Below, one piece after another: positions 9,500-16,801 of a stretch of DNA of 64,000 nucleotides. The first letter of the stretch is position 1; each line of letters begins with the position of its first letter. This DNA comes from an uncultured Collinsella sp. (GTDB lineage: Bacteria > Actinomycetota > Coriobacteriia > Coriobacteriales > Coriobacteriaceae): NCBI GenBank assembly GCA_934654605.1, contig CAKUGH010000001.1, positions 25,771 through 89,770 on the forward strand. Reading direction: 5' to 3'. A program made the translations under genes and the position numbers. The notes beneath the pieces were generated by a model that was not told where the DNA came from, did no database searches, and saw only the letters and a list, made by a program, of their open reading frames with translations.

Positions 9500-10465
9500 C
9501 TAGAAATTCTTGTCGAGGAAGCCGTTGACCGTGCTCCAGTAGAGCTCGGGGTCGACCTGCGCACTCTTGGCGTGGGCGGCGCCGTGGATGGTGAGCTTTT
9601 GTTTGACCTTGCTGGCGCACGCCTCGTAGTTTTGGTCGAGCATGCTGTACGGCACAAAGGTATCCTGGTCGCCGTGGATAAAGAGCATGGGAACCGTTGC
9701 ACGCTTGAGCTGCTCCACGCTGCTGGCCTTATGAAAGTCGTAGCCTGCACGTACGTTGCACACCAGATTGGCCACATCGAGCAACGGAAAACTGGGCAAG
9801 CCAAATACGTCCTTGAGCTGCAGGGAGAACTCGTCCCAAACGCTCGTGTAGCCGCAGTCCTCGATAATGCACTTCACGTTTGCCGGCAGAGGTTCCCCCG
9901 CCACGTTCATGGCGGTTGCCGCGCCCATCGACTCGCCAAAGACCAGGATGCGCGCCTCGGGATCTGCCGCAACAATCTGCCCGATCCACGCGACGACGTC
10001 GAACCGTTCGGGCCAGCCCATGCCGATGTAGTCGCCGCCGGAGCGCTCGTGGGCACGAGCGGCGGGCGCGAGCACGTTCATGCCCCGGTCGTGGAAACGC
10101 TTGACGTATCGTGCCATGCCGATGGGCTCGTTGGTGTATCCGTGCAGGCAGACGGCGTAGTCGTTGGTGCTCTCCGGTGCGGCAAAATACCAAGCGGCAA
10201 GCTCGGTCCCGTCATCCGCGGTGAGGCTGCTGCTCTCGCGGCGCTCCTTAAACCACGCCCGTGCCTCGGTCTCCTCGGCATCCATCTGCTCGCCTTTTTC
10301 GGCGTCCTTGCCGTCCTGCATCATCTTCATGGTGTACGGCGCTTGGGGGTTCAGGGCAAAGTCGAATAGGAAGTTGCCGGCAAACCCGAGCAGCGCGACA
10401 ACAAGCGCCAGCGCAACGACGCCGGCTATCTTCAACTTTCGATAAGAACGTGCGTTTTGAGACAT
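9500..10465 (-). CDS. alpha/beta hydrolase, membrane-anchored
   Basis: A 321-aa serine hydrolase with an N-terminal signal anchor (about residues 11-33, KIAGVVALALVVALLGFAGN) placing the catalytic domain outside the membrane. The nucleophile elbow is GESMGAAT (about residue 190), with VCLHGYTNEP forming the oxyanion-hole region and FIHGDQDTFVP carrying the likely catalytic Asp; the His is in IHGAAHAKS. It resembles peptidase S9/BAAT-type hydrolases of Gram-positive bacteria. Physiological substrate unknown. It is transcribed toward the DUF362 gene and is divergent from the hemolysin III gene. Confidence 0.85.
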   Translation of the reverse strand: MSQNARSYRKLKIAGVVALALVVALLGFAGNFLFDFALNPQAPYTMKMMQDGKDAEKGEQMDAEETEARAWFKERRESSSLTADDGTELAAWYFAAPESTNDYAVCLHGYTNEPIGMARYVKRFHDRGMNVLAPAARAHERSGGDYIGMGWPERFDVVAWIGQIVAADPEARILVFGESMGAATAMNVAGEPLPANVKCIIEDCGYTSVWDEFSLQLKDVFGLPSFPLLDVANLVCNVRAGYDFHKASSVEQLKRATVPMLFIHGDQDTFVPYSMLDQNYEACASKVKQKLTIHGAAHAKSAQVDPELYWSTVNGFLDKNF

Positions 10466-10652
10466 AAAGAAGCTTTCCTATAAGATGTTAATACATCAAC
10501 ATTTAATGCAAGCGCATTATGGATGTTCGCCGTTGATGCGTCAACAAGCAAAGAATGGGTAAACAAAGGGTCACGTAAGGTGCAAATTTCGCACGTACCC
10601 AGACGCTTTGATATAGTGTTGAGAACTATTTATGTTGGAGGATGTAACCGGC

Positions 10653-11336
10653 ATGTCCGATTCGAGCGACAGTTCCAAGCCGCGACCTAAGGCCGCGGCC
10701 GTTCCGCACTACACGGTGGGCGAGGAGATCATGAACTCCGTCACCCATGGTGTCGGCTGCCTGCTGGGCATCGCAGCACTTGTGCTTCTGATTGTGTTCG
10801 CCGCCCTGCGTGGCGGCGGTCCGACTCATATGGCCGCAGCAATTGTCTATGGCGTCAGTATCATCCTCGAATACCTAGCCTCCACGCTCTACCACGCGAT
10901 TCAGCCCGAGCGCGCCAAGCGCGTGTTCCGCATTATCGACCACAGCTGCATCTACCTGCTCATTGCGGGCAGCTATACGCCGTTTTGCCTCATCACGCTC
11001 GCAAACGAAGGCGGCCCTGCGCTGTTCTTTGCGGTATGGGCCATCGCCATTATCGGCATCGCGCTCGAGTGCTTTATGCGCGAGCGTCAGCCGCACTGGG
11101 TAAGCGGCCTGGTCTACCTGTTAATGGGCTGGCTCGTTGTCTTTAAACTACCTGCGCTCGTGGCGCTGCTGAACCCCGTCGCGTTGGCGCTGCTCGCCGT
11201 CGGCGGCGTGTGCTACACCGTGGGCGTGCCGTTCTATATCGCCAAAAACGTGCGCTATCTGCACAGTGTTTTCCACTTGTGGGTGCTCGCCGGCAGCATC
11301 TTCCAGTTCATGGCGGTGATCCTCTTCGTAATCTAG
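10653..11336 (+). CDS. hemolysin III family membrane protein (PAQR/YqfA type)
   Basis: A 227-aa integral membrane protein of the hemolysin III / PAQR superfamily. The family's zinc-site pattern is visible: NSVTHGVG near the first helix, STLYHAI with the conserved Ser and His, DHSCIYLLIAGSYTPF, and a C-terminal HSVFHLWVLAGS. Seven hydrophobic segments follow each other. These proteins are thought to be zinc-dependent membrane hydrolases; the bacterial substrate is unknown. ATG 10653 is chosen because GGAGGA lies 10 bp upstream; ATG 10632 in the same frame is possible. A TATAGT box at 10612-10617 may be its promoter. Confidence 0.88.
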   Translation: MSDSSDSSKPRPKAAAVPHYTVGEEIMNSVTHGVGCLLGIAALVLLIVFAALRGGGPTHMAAAIVYGVSIILEYLASTLYHAIQPERAKRVFRIIDHSCIYLLIAGSYTPFCLITLANEGGPALFFAVWAIAIIGIALECFMRERQPHWVSGLVYLLMGWLVVFKLPALVALLNPVALALLAVGGVCYTVGVPFYIAKNVRYLHSVFHLWVLAGSIFQFMAVILFVI

Positions 11337-11447
11337 CGATCGCGACTATGCCCGCGGCATCCAAACGGCCGTCGGGCGCAATTGCCCTATCCGTCACCTA
11401 CGCTTACTACCCAACGTCCCGAATCTTGGAGGTTCGAGAAACTCCCG

Positions 11448-12821
11448 ATGGACATAACCATCTCCCTTATTACCACGCTCGTCCTGACGCTTATCAACGG
11501 CTACTTCTCCATGTCCGAGATGGCGCTCACCACGGCCAAGCGCGCCGTGCTGGAGCACGAGGCCGAGGAGGGCGACAAACGCGCCGAGCGCGCCATTAAG
11601 CTGGCCGCCGACTCCGACCAGTTGCTGGCCACCATCCAGGTCGCCATCACGCTCGTGGGCTTCGCCTCGTCCGCCGTTGCCTCGACGAGCCTGTCCGACC
11701 CGCTCGCCGCGTGGCTCATGAGCTTTGGCATCGCGCCGCTCTCCGCCATCGCGCGCGGCCTGGCGCCGGTCATCATCACCGTCGCGGTCGCCTTCGTGTC
11801 CATCGTGATCGGCGAGCTCGTGCCCAAGCGCATCGGCCTCGCCAACGCCGAAGGTGTATCCAAGCAAGTCGTGGGGCCGCTCTCCGTGTTCCAAAAGATC
11901 GCCCGCCCGCTCGTGTGGCTGACCGGCGCCTGCTCCGACGGCCTGGCCCGCATCCTGCGCATCAAGAGCGCCGACGATCGCCAGAACGTCTCGGAAGAAG
12001 AGATCAAGTACATGGTCTCGGAGCAGGACGACCTGCTCGACGAGGAAAAGCGCATGATCCACGAGATCTTCGACCTGGGCGACACCGTGGCCCGCGAGGT
12101 CATGGTGCCGCGCGTGGATACCACCATGTGCGAGGACGACGAGACGGTCGCCCATGTGCTATCCACCATGCGCCAAACCGGCTTCAGCCGTATCCCCGTC
12201 TATCACGAGGATCCCGATAACGTCGCAGGCATCGCGCACATCAAGGACCTGATTCAGCCCGCGCTCGACGGCAAGGGCGACCAGCCCATCGCCGGCTTTT
12301 TGCGCGATGCCACCTTTGTGCCCGATACCAAGGACATCCTGCCGCTGCTGTCCGAGATGCAGACCTCGCACGACCAGATCGTGGTGGTCGTGGACGAGTA
12401 CGGCGGCACGGCCGGCATCATCACCATCGAGGACATCGTCGAGGAGATCGTCGGCGAGATCGAGGACGAGTTCGACCCCGACAACAAGTACCTCACGCGC
12501 CTTTCGCGCCGCGAGTGGCTCGTCGATGGGCGTTTTTCGTGCGATGACGCGATTGAGCTTGGTTGGCCGCTCGAGGAAAGCGATGATTATGAGACCATCG
12601 CCGGCTGGATTTTGGAGCTTTGCGACTCGGTGCCCGACATCGGAGAGGTGTTTGAGGTCGCGGGGTACAAGTTTAAGGTGCAGTCGATGCGTGGCCAGCG
12701 TATCTCGCTCATTCGCGTGATCGCTCCGGCCGAAACCGATAAGAAGGATTCCGAGTCCTCGGCGGAGAAGCCGGCGGCGTCGGGCGCGGGTCTTGCGGAT
12801 CCGCACGATGGCGACGAGTAG
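11448..12821 (+). CDS. CNNM/CorC-type transporter with CBS pair (HlyC/CorC family)
   Basis: A 457-aa membrane protein of the CNNM/HlyC/CorC family. The N-terminal CNNM domain has about four hydrophobic segments (ITTLVLTLINGYFSMSEMAL onward, with GELVPKRIGL). It is followed by a CBS pair (EVMVPRVDTTMC ... GIITIEDIVEEIVGEI) and a C-terminal CorC_HlyC domain (from about residue 340). Family members transport or sense Mg2+ or affect metal efflux. ATG 11448 gives the family's usual N-terminus; the in-frame ATG at 11382 would add 22 residues unlike it. It is followed closely by the next two small genes on the same strand. Confidence 0.88.
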   Translation: MDITISLITTLVLTLINGYFSMSEMALTTAKRAVLEHEAEEGDKRAERAIKLAADSDQLLATIQVAITLVGFASSAVASTSLSDPLAAWLMSFGIAPLSAIARGLAPVIITVAVAFVSIVIGELVPKRIGLANAEGVSKQVVGPLSVFQKIARPLVWLTGACSDGLARILRIKSADDRQNVSEEEIKYMVSEQDDLLDEEKRMIHEIFDLGDTVAREVMVPRVDTTMCEDDETVAHVLSTMRQTGFSRIPVYHEDPDNVAGIAHIKDLIQPALDGKGDQPIAGFLRDATFVPDTKDILPLLSEMQTSHDQIVVVVDEYGGTAGIITIEDIVEEIVGEIEDEFDPDNKYLTRLSRREWLVDGRFSCDDAIELGWPLEESDDYETIAGWILELCDSVPDIGEVFEVAGYKFKVQSMRGQRISLIRVIAPAETDKKDSESSAEKPAASGAGLADPHDGDE

Positions 12822-12845
12822 GACAAGGACGAGTAGGGGAGAGTT

Positions 12846-13679
12846 ATGGCAGGCCTGTTCAACATCCTTAAGGTCACCGTCAGCGAGGACAAGATTTGCG
12901 CGCACGTGCTGGTGAATCCCGGCATGCCGCTCATGACCTCGGAGGATATCGAGGCCACGGCGCGCGTGTACTATCTGGTGCCCGCGATTGCCAAGCACCT
13001 GTGCCTGGGCGATTCGGGCCGCGAGTTCCAGGACTGCATGGGCCAGACTGAGCTTTGCCACCTGCTGGAGCACGTGACGGTCGAGCTCATGAATGAGACC
13101 GGTCTTGCTGGCAGCATCTCGTGCGGTCGCACGCGCGTGAGCGAGCATGACGAGCGTGTCTTTGAGGTTGAGCTTTCGTGCCCCGACGACGCGTTGGCCA
13201 TTGGCGCGCTGTCGTCGGCGACCTTTATGATGGACTGGGCGTACCTGCATGCCGACCAGCCGGCCCCCGATGTGGACGGCACGGTCGCGGGCCTGCGCAA
13301 CCTGGTGCTGGGAATGCGTGCCGAGGCCGAGGGCAAGGATCCGCACGAGGCCGTCGCCGCTGCGAACGGCGAGGACGTGGCCGAGGATGCGGTCGAGGGC
13401 GACACTCCTGCCGCCGACGCCGCCGAGCCTGTTGTCGATGCCACCGCCGAGCCCGTTTCCGCCGAGCCGCAGGGCGTCCCCAGCTTTGACGACGAGCCGC
13501 AGATGGCAATCGATACCGAGGGTGCGGTCGCCGAGAACCACGAGGCCCCCGCTGCCGTCTTTGGCGGCGCGGCGACCGTTCCGGCGGGACCCGCACACGA
13601 GGGCAGCCTGCCGCTCGTGGACGGTGCCGGTGAGGACCCGGCCGCCACGATGGCCATGCCCACCATGCCCCAGGAGTAG
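12846..13679 (+). CDS. hypothetical protein with cyanophycin-synthetase-N-like HLLEH segment
   Basis: A 277-aa protein I do not firmly recognise. Residues 1-140 are ordered and include FQDCMGQTELCHLLEHVTVE, which resembles the N-terminal domain of cyanophycin synthetases, where an H-x2-EH-x3-E pattern recurs; there is no ATP-grasp or Mur-ligase domain here. Residues about 150-277 are Ala/Glu/Pro-rich low-complexity sequence, probably disordered. GGGGAGAG precedes ATG 12846, 24 bp after the CorC-like gene, suggesting co-transcription. The cyanophycin-like label is a weak resemblance, not a functional assignment. Confidence 0.6.
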   Translation: MAGLFNILKVTVSEDKICAHVLVNPGMPLMTSEDIEATARVYYLVPAIAKHLCLGDSGREFQDCMGQTELCHLLEHVTVELMNETGLAGSISCGRTRVSEHDERVFEVELSCPDDALAIGALSSATFMMDWAYLHADQPAPDVDGTVAGLRNLVLGMRAEAEGKDPHEAVAAANGEDVAEDAVEGDTPAADAAEPVVDATAEPVSAEPQGVPSFDDEPQMAIDTEGAVAENHEAPAAVFGGAATVPAGPAHEGSLPLVDGAGEDPAATMAMPTMPQE

Positions 13680-13758
13680 GTTCACTCGCTTATCACCATC
13701 ATGTACCTGCGCTTTTACCGTACGCAGATGAGCGGAACGGCAAGTGTTGCGCTGCGGG

Positions 13759-13764
13759 TATAAT
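13759..13764 (+). promoter_or_regulatory. putative -10 element (TATAAT) of the YtxH gene
   Basis: A perfect TATAAT lies 52 bp before the YtxH start codon, in an 80-bp gap. No convincing -35 box is visible at normal spacing. Confidence 0.4.
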
Positions 13765-13815
13765 GGACAGCATTCAAACGGTGGGCATTGAGGTGCCCGC
13801 AGGAGAGGAATGATC

Positions 13816-14205
13816 ATGGGAAAGACTTTCAGCTTTGTCTCCGGTGCGCTCTTTGGTGCTGCTGCCGGCGCTATCATCGGCGTTGCCCTGGCCCCGCGCT
13901 CGGGTGCCGAGACCCGCGCCATGGCTGCCGATATCGCCAACGACGCCTGGGACAACATGCGTGACACCTACGAGCACAGCGCCGAGGAGGCCCGTGCCGC
14001 GGTCAACGACTTTGGTCCGATGGTCGACGCCAAGACCGATGACCTGCGCGCCAAGGTCGACCTGGCCCGCGAGCGCATGGACCAGCTGCGCGAGCAGCTC
14101 AACGACGCCATCTCGGGCGGCAACGTAACGCCCGCTGCCGACGTCGTGGTCGAGAACGCCACCGAGGCCGATACCGAGGCCACGGAGCCCTCGACCGAGG
14201 CATAA
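13816..14205 (+). CDS. YtxH domain-containing protein
   Basis: A 129-aa protein with one N-terminal hydrophobic segment (FVSGALFGAAAGAIIGVALA, about residues 6-25) followed by APRSGAETR, the hallmark of YtxH-type proteins, then a helical tail. In other bacteria such proteins are stress-linked envelope proteins. ATG 13816 is preferred to ATG 13810 because AGGAGAGG lies 7 bp before the former and abuts the latter. The stop codon shares one base with the start of the next gene (TAATG), so the two are translationally coupled. Confidence 0.8.
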   Translation: MGKTFSFVSGALFGAAAGAIIGVALAPRSGAETRAMAADIANDAWDNMRDTYEHSAEEARAAVNDFGPMVDAKTDDLRAKVDLARERMDQLREQLNDAISGGNVTPAADVVVENATEADTEATEPSTEA

Positions 14206-14960
14206 TGCGCGCAGGGGATTTTGTCGGCGTCAAGGTTTATCGCAAGCCTGCCGAAGACAAGCGCACCAAAAAGGACGGCACGCCGCGCAGCCCCAAAAAG
14301 CTCGGCAAGATTCACTTTCCCGTCTTTACTCCGGGCGGCACGCGCGTGGTGGGCTTTATGGTCCGCCAGTCCGATATCGCGGGCATGATCGAGCGTCCCG
14401 ACCGCTTTGTGGCGCTCGATGCCATTGGCGTCTATGAGGGCGCTGTCGCGGTCGACGACGTCAAGGGCACCTATGATGCCGCCGCGGCCAAGCGCCTCGA
14501 TATCAACCTGGACGATTGCATCATCTGGGTCGGCATGGACGTGCGCACGGAATCGGGCGATGTCGTGGGCTATTGCTCGGACGTTGAGTTTAAGCCGCGC
14601 TCGGGTATCGTGCAGGCGTTCTATGTGACCGCCGGCACCGCTTCGAGCGTGCTGGTGGGCGACACGCAGGTGCCGCCGACGATGCTGCGCGGCTACGAGA
14701 ACGGCGCGATGATTGTCTCGGACGAGGTCAAGGCGCTCGGGTATTCGGGCGGTGCGGCCGCCAAGGCTGCCGAGGCCAGTGTCGTGGTGGGCGATAAGGT
14801 CAAGAAGGGCGCCAAGGTGCTCGATGACAAGGGATCGGTCGCCGTGGACAAGGGCAGTCGCGCACTGGGCAAGCAGCTCGGCAAGACGCGCGGTATGTTC
14901 AAGGCCTTTAAGGACGAATATCAAAAGGCGAGCGGGGGCTCGTCAAAAGCTAGCAAATAG
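14205..14960 (+). CDS. PRC-barrel-like domain protein
   Basis: A 251-aa protein. Residues 1-90 and again about 95-170 look like PRC-barrel-type beta folds (KLGKIHFPVFTPGGTRVVGF; GDVVGYCSDVEFKPRSGIVQ), while the C-terminal 80 residues are Lys/Ala-rich and helical. No enzyme motif or membrane segment is seen. The start overlaps the YtxH stop by one base, so the two products are made together and may act together at the envelope. The fold assignment is by pattern only. Confidence 0.65.
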   Translation: MRAGDFVGVKVYRKPAEDKRTKKDGTPRSPKKLGKIHFPVFTPGGTRVVGFMVRQSDIAGMIERPDRFVALDAIGVYEGAVAVDDVKGTYDAAAAKRLDINLDDCIIWVGMDVRTESGDVVGYCSDVEFKPRSGIVQAFYVTAGTASSVLVGDTQVPPTMLRGYENGAMIVSDEVKALGYSGGAAAKAAEASVVVGDKVKKGAKVLDDKGSVAVDKGSRALGKQLGKTRGMFKAFKDEYQKASGGSSKASK

Positions 14961-15032
14961 CGACGTACCAAATGATGGGAGGCGAGCCGGAGACATGTTG
15001 CTCCGGCTCGCTGTGTTTATGGGGGAGGGCAC

Positions 15033-16439
15033 ATGCGCCAAAACGGATCCAACTTAAACGGGCGCTCCGGTGCGCGTCCGACGGCTCGCCGCGACCTGGG
15101 GCAGCTGCCCAGCGGTCAGCGTCGACGTCGCCGTAAGCCCGGCGCGGTGTACCTCAACCATAGCCGCGGGTTTAGCGACCGCAGCGCGCGCATTGGCAAC
15201 GGACGCACACCGCGCCGGCCGTCCCGTCTGCCCTATGCGCTCATCGCCGTGGGCTGCGCGCTCGTGCTGTTTATCGCTGCCGTCGTGGGCTACGTCAACC
15301 GCAGCGTGGACGTTGTGCTTAACGGCCAGGAGACCGCGGTACGCGTGGGTTCTACGCTGCAGAATCTTATCGACGACCAAGGCCTGACCGAAACGTACGA
15401 CGCCGGCGACCTGCTGGCCGTCGACGATAGCGTGCTCAAGCGCCATGGCGGCGAAAAGCTGTCGGTGAAGGTTGACGGTAAGCGCGTGAAGCAGGGCAAA
15501 TGGGATAGTCGCGAGCTTACGGGCGGCGAGAAAGTGACGGTCAAGGACGGCCGCAACACCTACGAGAAGCACGAGGTCCAGGCCACGACTATCGAGCCAA
15601 AGCTCAAGGTCGAGGGCACGGGTGCCATTGAGTATGTCAAAACTTGGGGCGTCCAGGGCCGCTCCGAGGTGTGGGTTGGCGAGCAGTCGGGCAAGACGCA
15701 GGACCGCGGCGAGGTTGTGCCCGCCACCGACTGCGTAGTCGAGTGCGCAAGCGTAGCGCCCAAGGGCAACGAAAAGTGCGTGGCCCTGACGTTTGACGAG
15801 GGCCCGAGTGGTGCGACCAAGCAGATCTTGCAGGTGCTCAAGGAAAAGGGCGTGAGCGCCACGTTCTTCCTTTCGGGCGATGCGGCCGAAGCCTCGCCCG
15901 CTACCGCCAAGGCGATTGTCGATGCCGGGTGCGAGATCGGCTCCAACAGTTACAGCGACGATTCGCTCAAGGGCGAAGATCGCGAGACGGTGCGCAATCA
16001 GATCTCGAAGGGCACCGAGGCGATTAAGTCGGCGACCGGCGTTGAGACGATGCTGTTGCGCGCTCCCTACGCCGCGTTTGACGAGCAAAACTGGATCGAC
16101 TCGATGGACCTGGTGTCCGCCGTGGTCTCGTGGAATATCGACTCGGGCGACTGGCTGCTCAACGGTGCCGACGAGCAGGTCTCGACGGTGCTCGATTCGG
16201 TGACGCCGGGCAACATTGTGCTGCTCACCGATAGCGACGAGTGCGCTGAACAGACGCTCGAGGCGCTGCCGCAGATTATCGACGGCCTTGTTGCCGACGG
16301 CTACAAGATCGTGACGCTCAGCGACTTGGTCAAGACGGACACGTCGCTGAGCAAAAAGCTCACCTCGCTGACGAAGGTCACGATGCCCAAAAGCGCCGTG
16401 TTCCCCCAACTCGCCGAGGACGACGACACCACGGAGTAG
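15033..16439 (+). CDS. polysaccharide deacetylase-fold protein, probably catalytically inactive
   Basis: A 468-aa secreted or membrane-anchored protein: a basic N-terminus, a membrane segment (LIAVGCALVLFIAAVVGYVN, about residues 70-89), a DUF348/G5-like region (VDVVLNGQETAVRVG), and a C-terminal NodB-homology domain from about residue 245. The deacetylase motifs are degenerate. TFDDGP is TFDEGP (Glu256 for the metal-binding Asp), HxxxH is N305-xxx-D309 (GSNSYSDD), and the LLHD motif is LLTD (Thr399). RAPYAAF and SWNIDSGDW are kept. With the whole metal triad changed, zinc-dependent deacetylation is unlikely; a binding or regulatory role on peptidoglycan is inferred. Confidence 0.82.
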   Translation: MRQNGSNLNGRSGARPTARRDLGQLPSGQRRRRRKPGAVYLNHSRGFSDRSARIGNGRTPRRPSRLPYALIAVGCALVLFIAAVVGYVNRSVDVVLNGQETAVRVGSTLQNLIDDQGLTETYDAGDLLAVDDSVLKRHGGEKLSVKVDGKRVKQGKWDSRELTGGEKVTVKDGRNTYEKHEVQATTIEPKLKVEGTGAIEYVKTWGVQGRSEVWVGEQSGKTQDRGEVVPATDCVVECASVAPKGNEKCVALTFDEGPSGATKQILQVLKEKGVSATFFLSGDAAEASPATAKAIVDAGCEIGSNSYSDDSLKGEDRETVRNQISKGTEAIKSATGVETMLLRAPYAAFDEQNWIDSMDLVSAVVSWNIDSGDWLLNGADEQVSTVLDSVTPGNIVLLTDSDECAEQTLEALPQIIDGLVADGYKIVTLSDLVKTDTSLSKKLTSLTKVTMPKSAVFPQLAEDDDTTE

Positions 16440-16450
16440 CTCAAGCGAGT

Positions 16451-16495
16451 GGCACGGTGGGGCAAATACTACTGATTACTTTGTTCTACCGTGCC
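16451..16495. repeat. palindromic element, CTGATTACTTTG family, copy 2 / possible terminator
   Basis: Arms 16451-16466 (GGCACGGTGGGGCAAA) and 16480-16495 pair at 13 of 16 positions. The loop and start of the right arm repeat the sequence CTGATTACTTTGT seen at 574-600. It lies 11 bp after the deacetylase-like gene and could end its transcript. Confidence 0.5.
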
Positions 16496-16584
16496 TGCCC
16501 AGCTCTATGTCACGGATACGTCAACGTTTGGTATGCCTGCAATGTGCAGCGCATAAATTCGGTGCCGCAGCGCAATGCTGATGC

Positions 16585-16801
16585 TATAGTTACTGCGGTT
16601 AATGAGGGTCAAGAGAAAGGTTACAGGTGAAATCCAAACCTCGACCATACAGTCGATGACCCCATGCAGGTGCTTTTTGCGCATGCACGGGGTGTGAGCG
16701 TCGAGCGGCGTGCCGCCCGCGCATGCGTATACATATCAAACAATCCACGGATAGCGTGCCCGCATGCACGCGATCCGAAGGAATAATGATGGGGAGCACC
16801 A
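16585..16801 (+). promoter_or_regulatory. promoter and ~200-nt structured leader of the MgtE_N/Nramp operon
   Basis: An extended -10 box (TGCTATAGT, TATAGT at 16585-16590) suggests a transcript start near 16597, leaving about 200 nt before the start codon. The leader can form a hairpin pairing 16659-16668 (ACCCCATGCA) with 16684-16693, closed by GTGC/GCGC around five T. TCGAC at 16641-16645 can pair with GTCGA at 16652-16656 or, instead, at 16700-16704, so two exclusive folds exist. I do not recognise the M-box or yybP-ykoY consensus. A metal-responsive leader is a hypothesis based on the downstream genes. Confidence 0.4.

Noticed and set aside
16621-16801. M-box or other known Mg2+ riboswitch
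   Set aside because: The leader is structured, but I could not find the conserved M-box segments; kept only as an unassigned leader.
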